From SZUA-430 sp041477875 (lineage in GTDB: Bacteria; Pseudomonadota; Alphaproteobacteria; Micropepsales; Micropepsaceae), in the NCBI GenBank assembly GCA_041477875.1, contig JBGOVA010000119.1:1-14432 (forward strand): 14,432 bases of DNA. The letters are read 5' to 3'. Both the position numbers and the translations under genes were made by a program. How positions within the stretch are numbered: the stretch's first letter is position 1; each line of letters starts with the position of its first letter. Below, piece by piece: positions 13,392-14,432 of this stretch. The notes under the pieces were generated by a model, which was not told the origin of the DNA, did no database searches, and saw only the letters and a program-made list of their open reading frames with translations.

Positions 13392-14432
13392 ATGACGGGT
13401 CGTACGCCGCAGGAGCTTATCCTGCATTGGAATAAGCTCAAATCCGAACGCTCGCAGTTCGAGCGCACGTGGCAGGAGATCGCCGATTATGTGCGGCCGT
13501 TGCGCTCGGAGTTCACTTCCGTGCGCTCGCCGGGCGAGAAGCGCAACACGCGCATCTTCGATTCAACGCCGTTGATGGCGGCCGACAGTTTTGCCGGCGG
13601 CATCTACGGCATGATGACGAACCCGGCCAATCGCTGGTTCGCGCTCAGGCTGCAGGACGACGAACTCAACGAGTTCGACCCCGTACGCGATTGGCTCTAC
13701 GAGGTCGAGAGCCGCATCCTGCATTCGTTCGGGCCGCAGGTTTCGCGGTTTTATTCCGTGCTGCCGTCGCTCTATGCGGATCTCGCGTGTTTCGGCACGG
13801 CGGTGTTCTATTCCGAAGAAATCCCGGGGCAGGGGCGCATCAACGACAATGTGCGGCCGCTTTCGGAATGCGTGATCGCGGAGAGCGCCTACGGCGAAGT
13901 CGATACGGTCTATCGCCGCTTTGCGCTCACCGGCCGGCAGGCGCTGGAGATGTTCGGCGAGGCGCTGAGCGAGCGCACGGGGCGCATGGCGGAGAAGGAT
14001 CCGTTCTGCCTGATCTATTTCATCCACTGCGTCTATGCGAACGGGGACTACAAGGCGGAAAAAATCGACACGACGGCGCGGCCGTTCCTTTCGACCTATA
14101 TCGAGGAGGAGTCGCGCCATCAGGTGGCGCAAGGCGGCTATTACGAGATTCCCTATCACGTGCCGCGCTGGGCGCAGGCGGCGGGCGAGGTCTATGGGCG
14201 GGGCATCGGCGAGCAGGTCTTACCCGACGTGAAGATGCTGAACCGCATGGACGAGACGGCGATCAAGGCGGCGCAGAAGGTGGCCGATCCGCCGCTCGCC
14301 GCGCCCGACGAAGGCGTCATCAAGGCCGCGCGCACATGGCCGGGCGGGATCACGTACGGCGCGATCGATCAGAACGGGCAGCAGCTGCTCAGGCCGTTGA
14401 TGACGGGCGGGAACGTGGGCCTCACGCTCGAG
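13392..14432 (+). CDS. Podoviral head-tail connector (portal) protein, 3'-truncated by window
   Basis: The frame is open for 347 codons from ATG 13392 to the window end, so the C-terminus is missing (family members are usually 500-580 aa). It opens MTGRTPQELILHWNKLKSER and continues QFERTWQEIADYVRP. Other conserved parts are FDSTPLMAADSFAGGIYGMM, TNPANRWFAL and, near residue 280, the GEVYGRGIGEQVLPDVKMLN block followed by AAQKVADPPLAAPDEG. These fit the podoviral head-to-tail connecting protein family (T7 gp8 type), whose 12-mer ring sits at one capsid vertex and passes DNA. The start has only a weak Shine-Dalgarno (GGGA, 12 nt). No terminase gene precedes it; the divergent neighbour is TonB. 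No stop or frameshift is seen. Confidence 0.9.
   Translation, partial: MTGRTPQELILHWNKLKSERSQFERTWQEIADYVRPLRSEFTSVRSPGEKRNTRIFDSTPLMAADSFAGGIYGMMTNPANRWFALRLQDDELNEFDPVRDWLYEVESRILHSFGPQVSRFYSVLPSLYADLACFGTAVFYSEEIPGQGRINDNVRPLSECVIAESAYGEVDTVYRRFALTGRQALEMFGEALSERTGRMAEKDPFCLIYFIHCVYANGDYKAEKIDTTARPFLSTYIEEESRHQVAQGGYYEIPYHVPRWAQAAGEVYGRGIGEQVLPDVKMLNRMDETAIKAAQKVADPPLAAPDEGVIKAARTWPGGITYGAIDQNGQQLLRPLMTGGNVGLTLE

Overview
The window looks like the chromosome of a GC-rich alphaproteobacterium (about 65% G+C by eye). It carries short blocks of podovirus (T7-like) virion genes set among ordinary chromosomal genes. The taxonomic call is an inference from codon use and from the mix of universal stress protein, TonB, GFA, PH-domain and PDZ-protease genes. 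No rRNA, tRNA, integrase, transposase or CRISPR array was seen.

Left region, + strand (383-5017): a podoviral internal-virion-protein block. It runs from a GNAT-like gp13-type protein, to a gp14-like internal protein, to a large (800 aa) internal virion protein. The large protein's last ~250 residues lie in DNA of much lower G+C and look like a lysozyme or lytic-transglycosylase domain. A small four-helix membrane protein follows, also in low-G+C DNA. After it comes a broken partial copy of the large gene, including a 427-bp tract that is nearly identical to positions 2354-2780. A variable C-terminal enzyme domain, a small membrane protein and an orphan copy of the parent gene together resemble polymorphic toxin loci (toxin tip, immunity, orphan cassette). 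A phage lysis pair is the main alternative.

Middle region (4969-11133): mostly minus-strand host genes. These are a small WYL-like protein, a tandem-domain universal stress protein, a frameshifted remnant of a GH15 glucoamylase-like gene, a plus-strand secreted aspartyl protease with a PDZ domain, a GIY-YIG protein, a PH-domain membrane protein, a small secreted protein, a 52-aa membrane peptide and a single-domain response regulator.

Right region (11293-14432): two more plus-strand podoviral genes, a 65-aa proline-rich protein of the kind found beside portal genes and the head-tail connector (portal), which runs off the window. Between them lie three minus-strand host genes (GFA protein, Cys-rich membrane protein, TonB-like protein) and a possible 34-aa ORF.

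All the phage-type genes lie on the plus strand, and apart from the orphan fragment they are intact. Nearly all the host genes between them lie on the minus strand. This suggests either a dispersed, domesticated podovirus (possibly serving as a particle or toxin-delivery system) or a prophage broken up by rearrangement. The window alone cannot decide between these.
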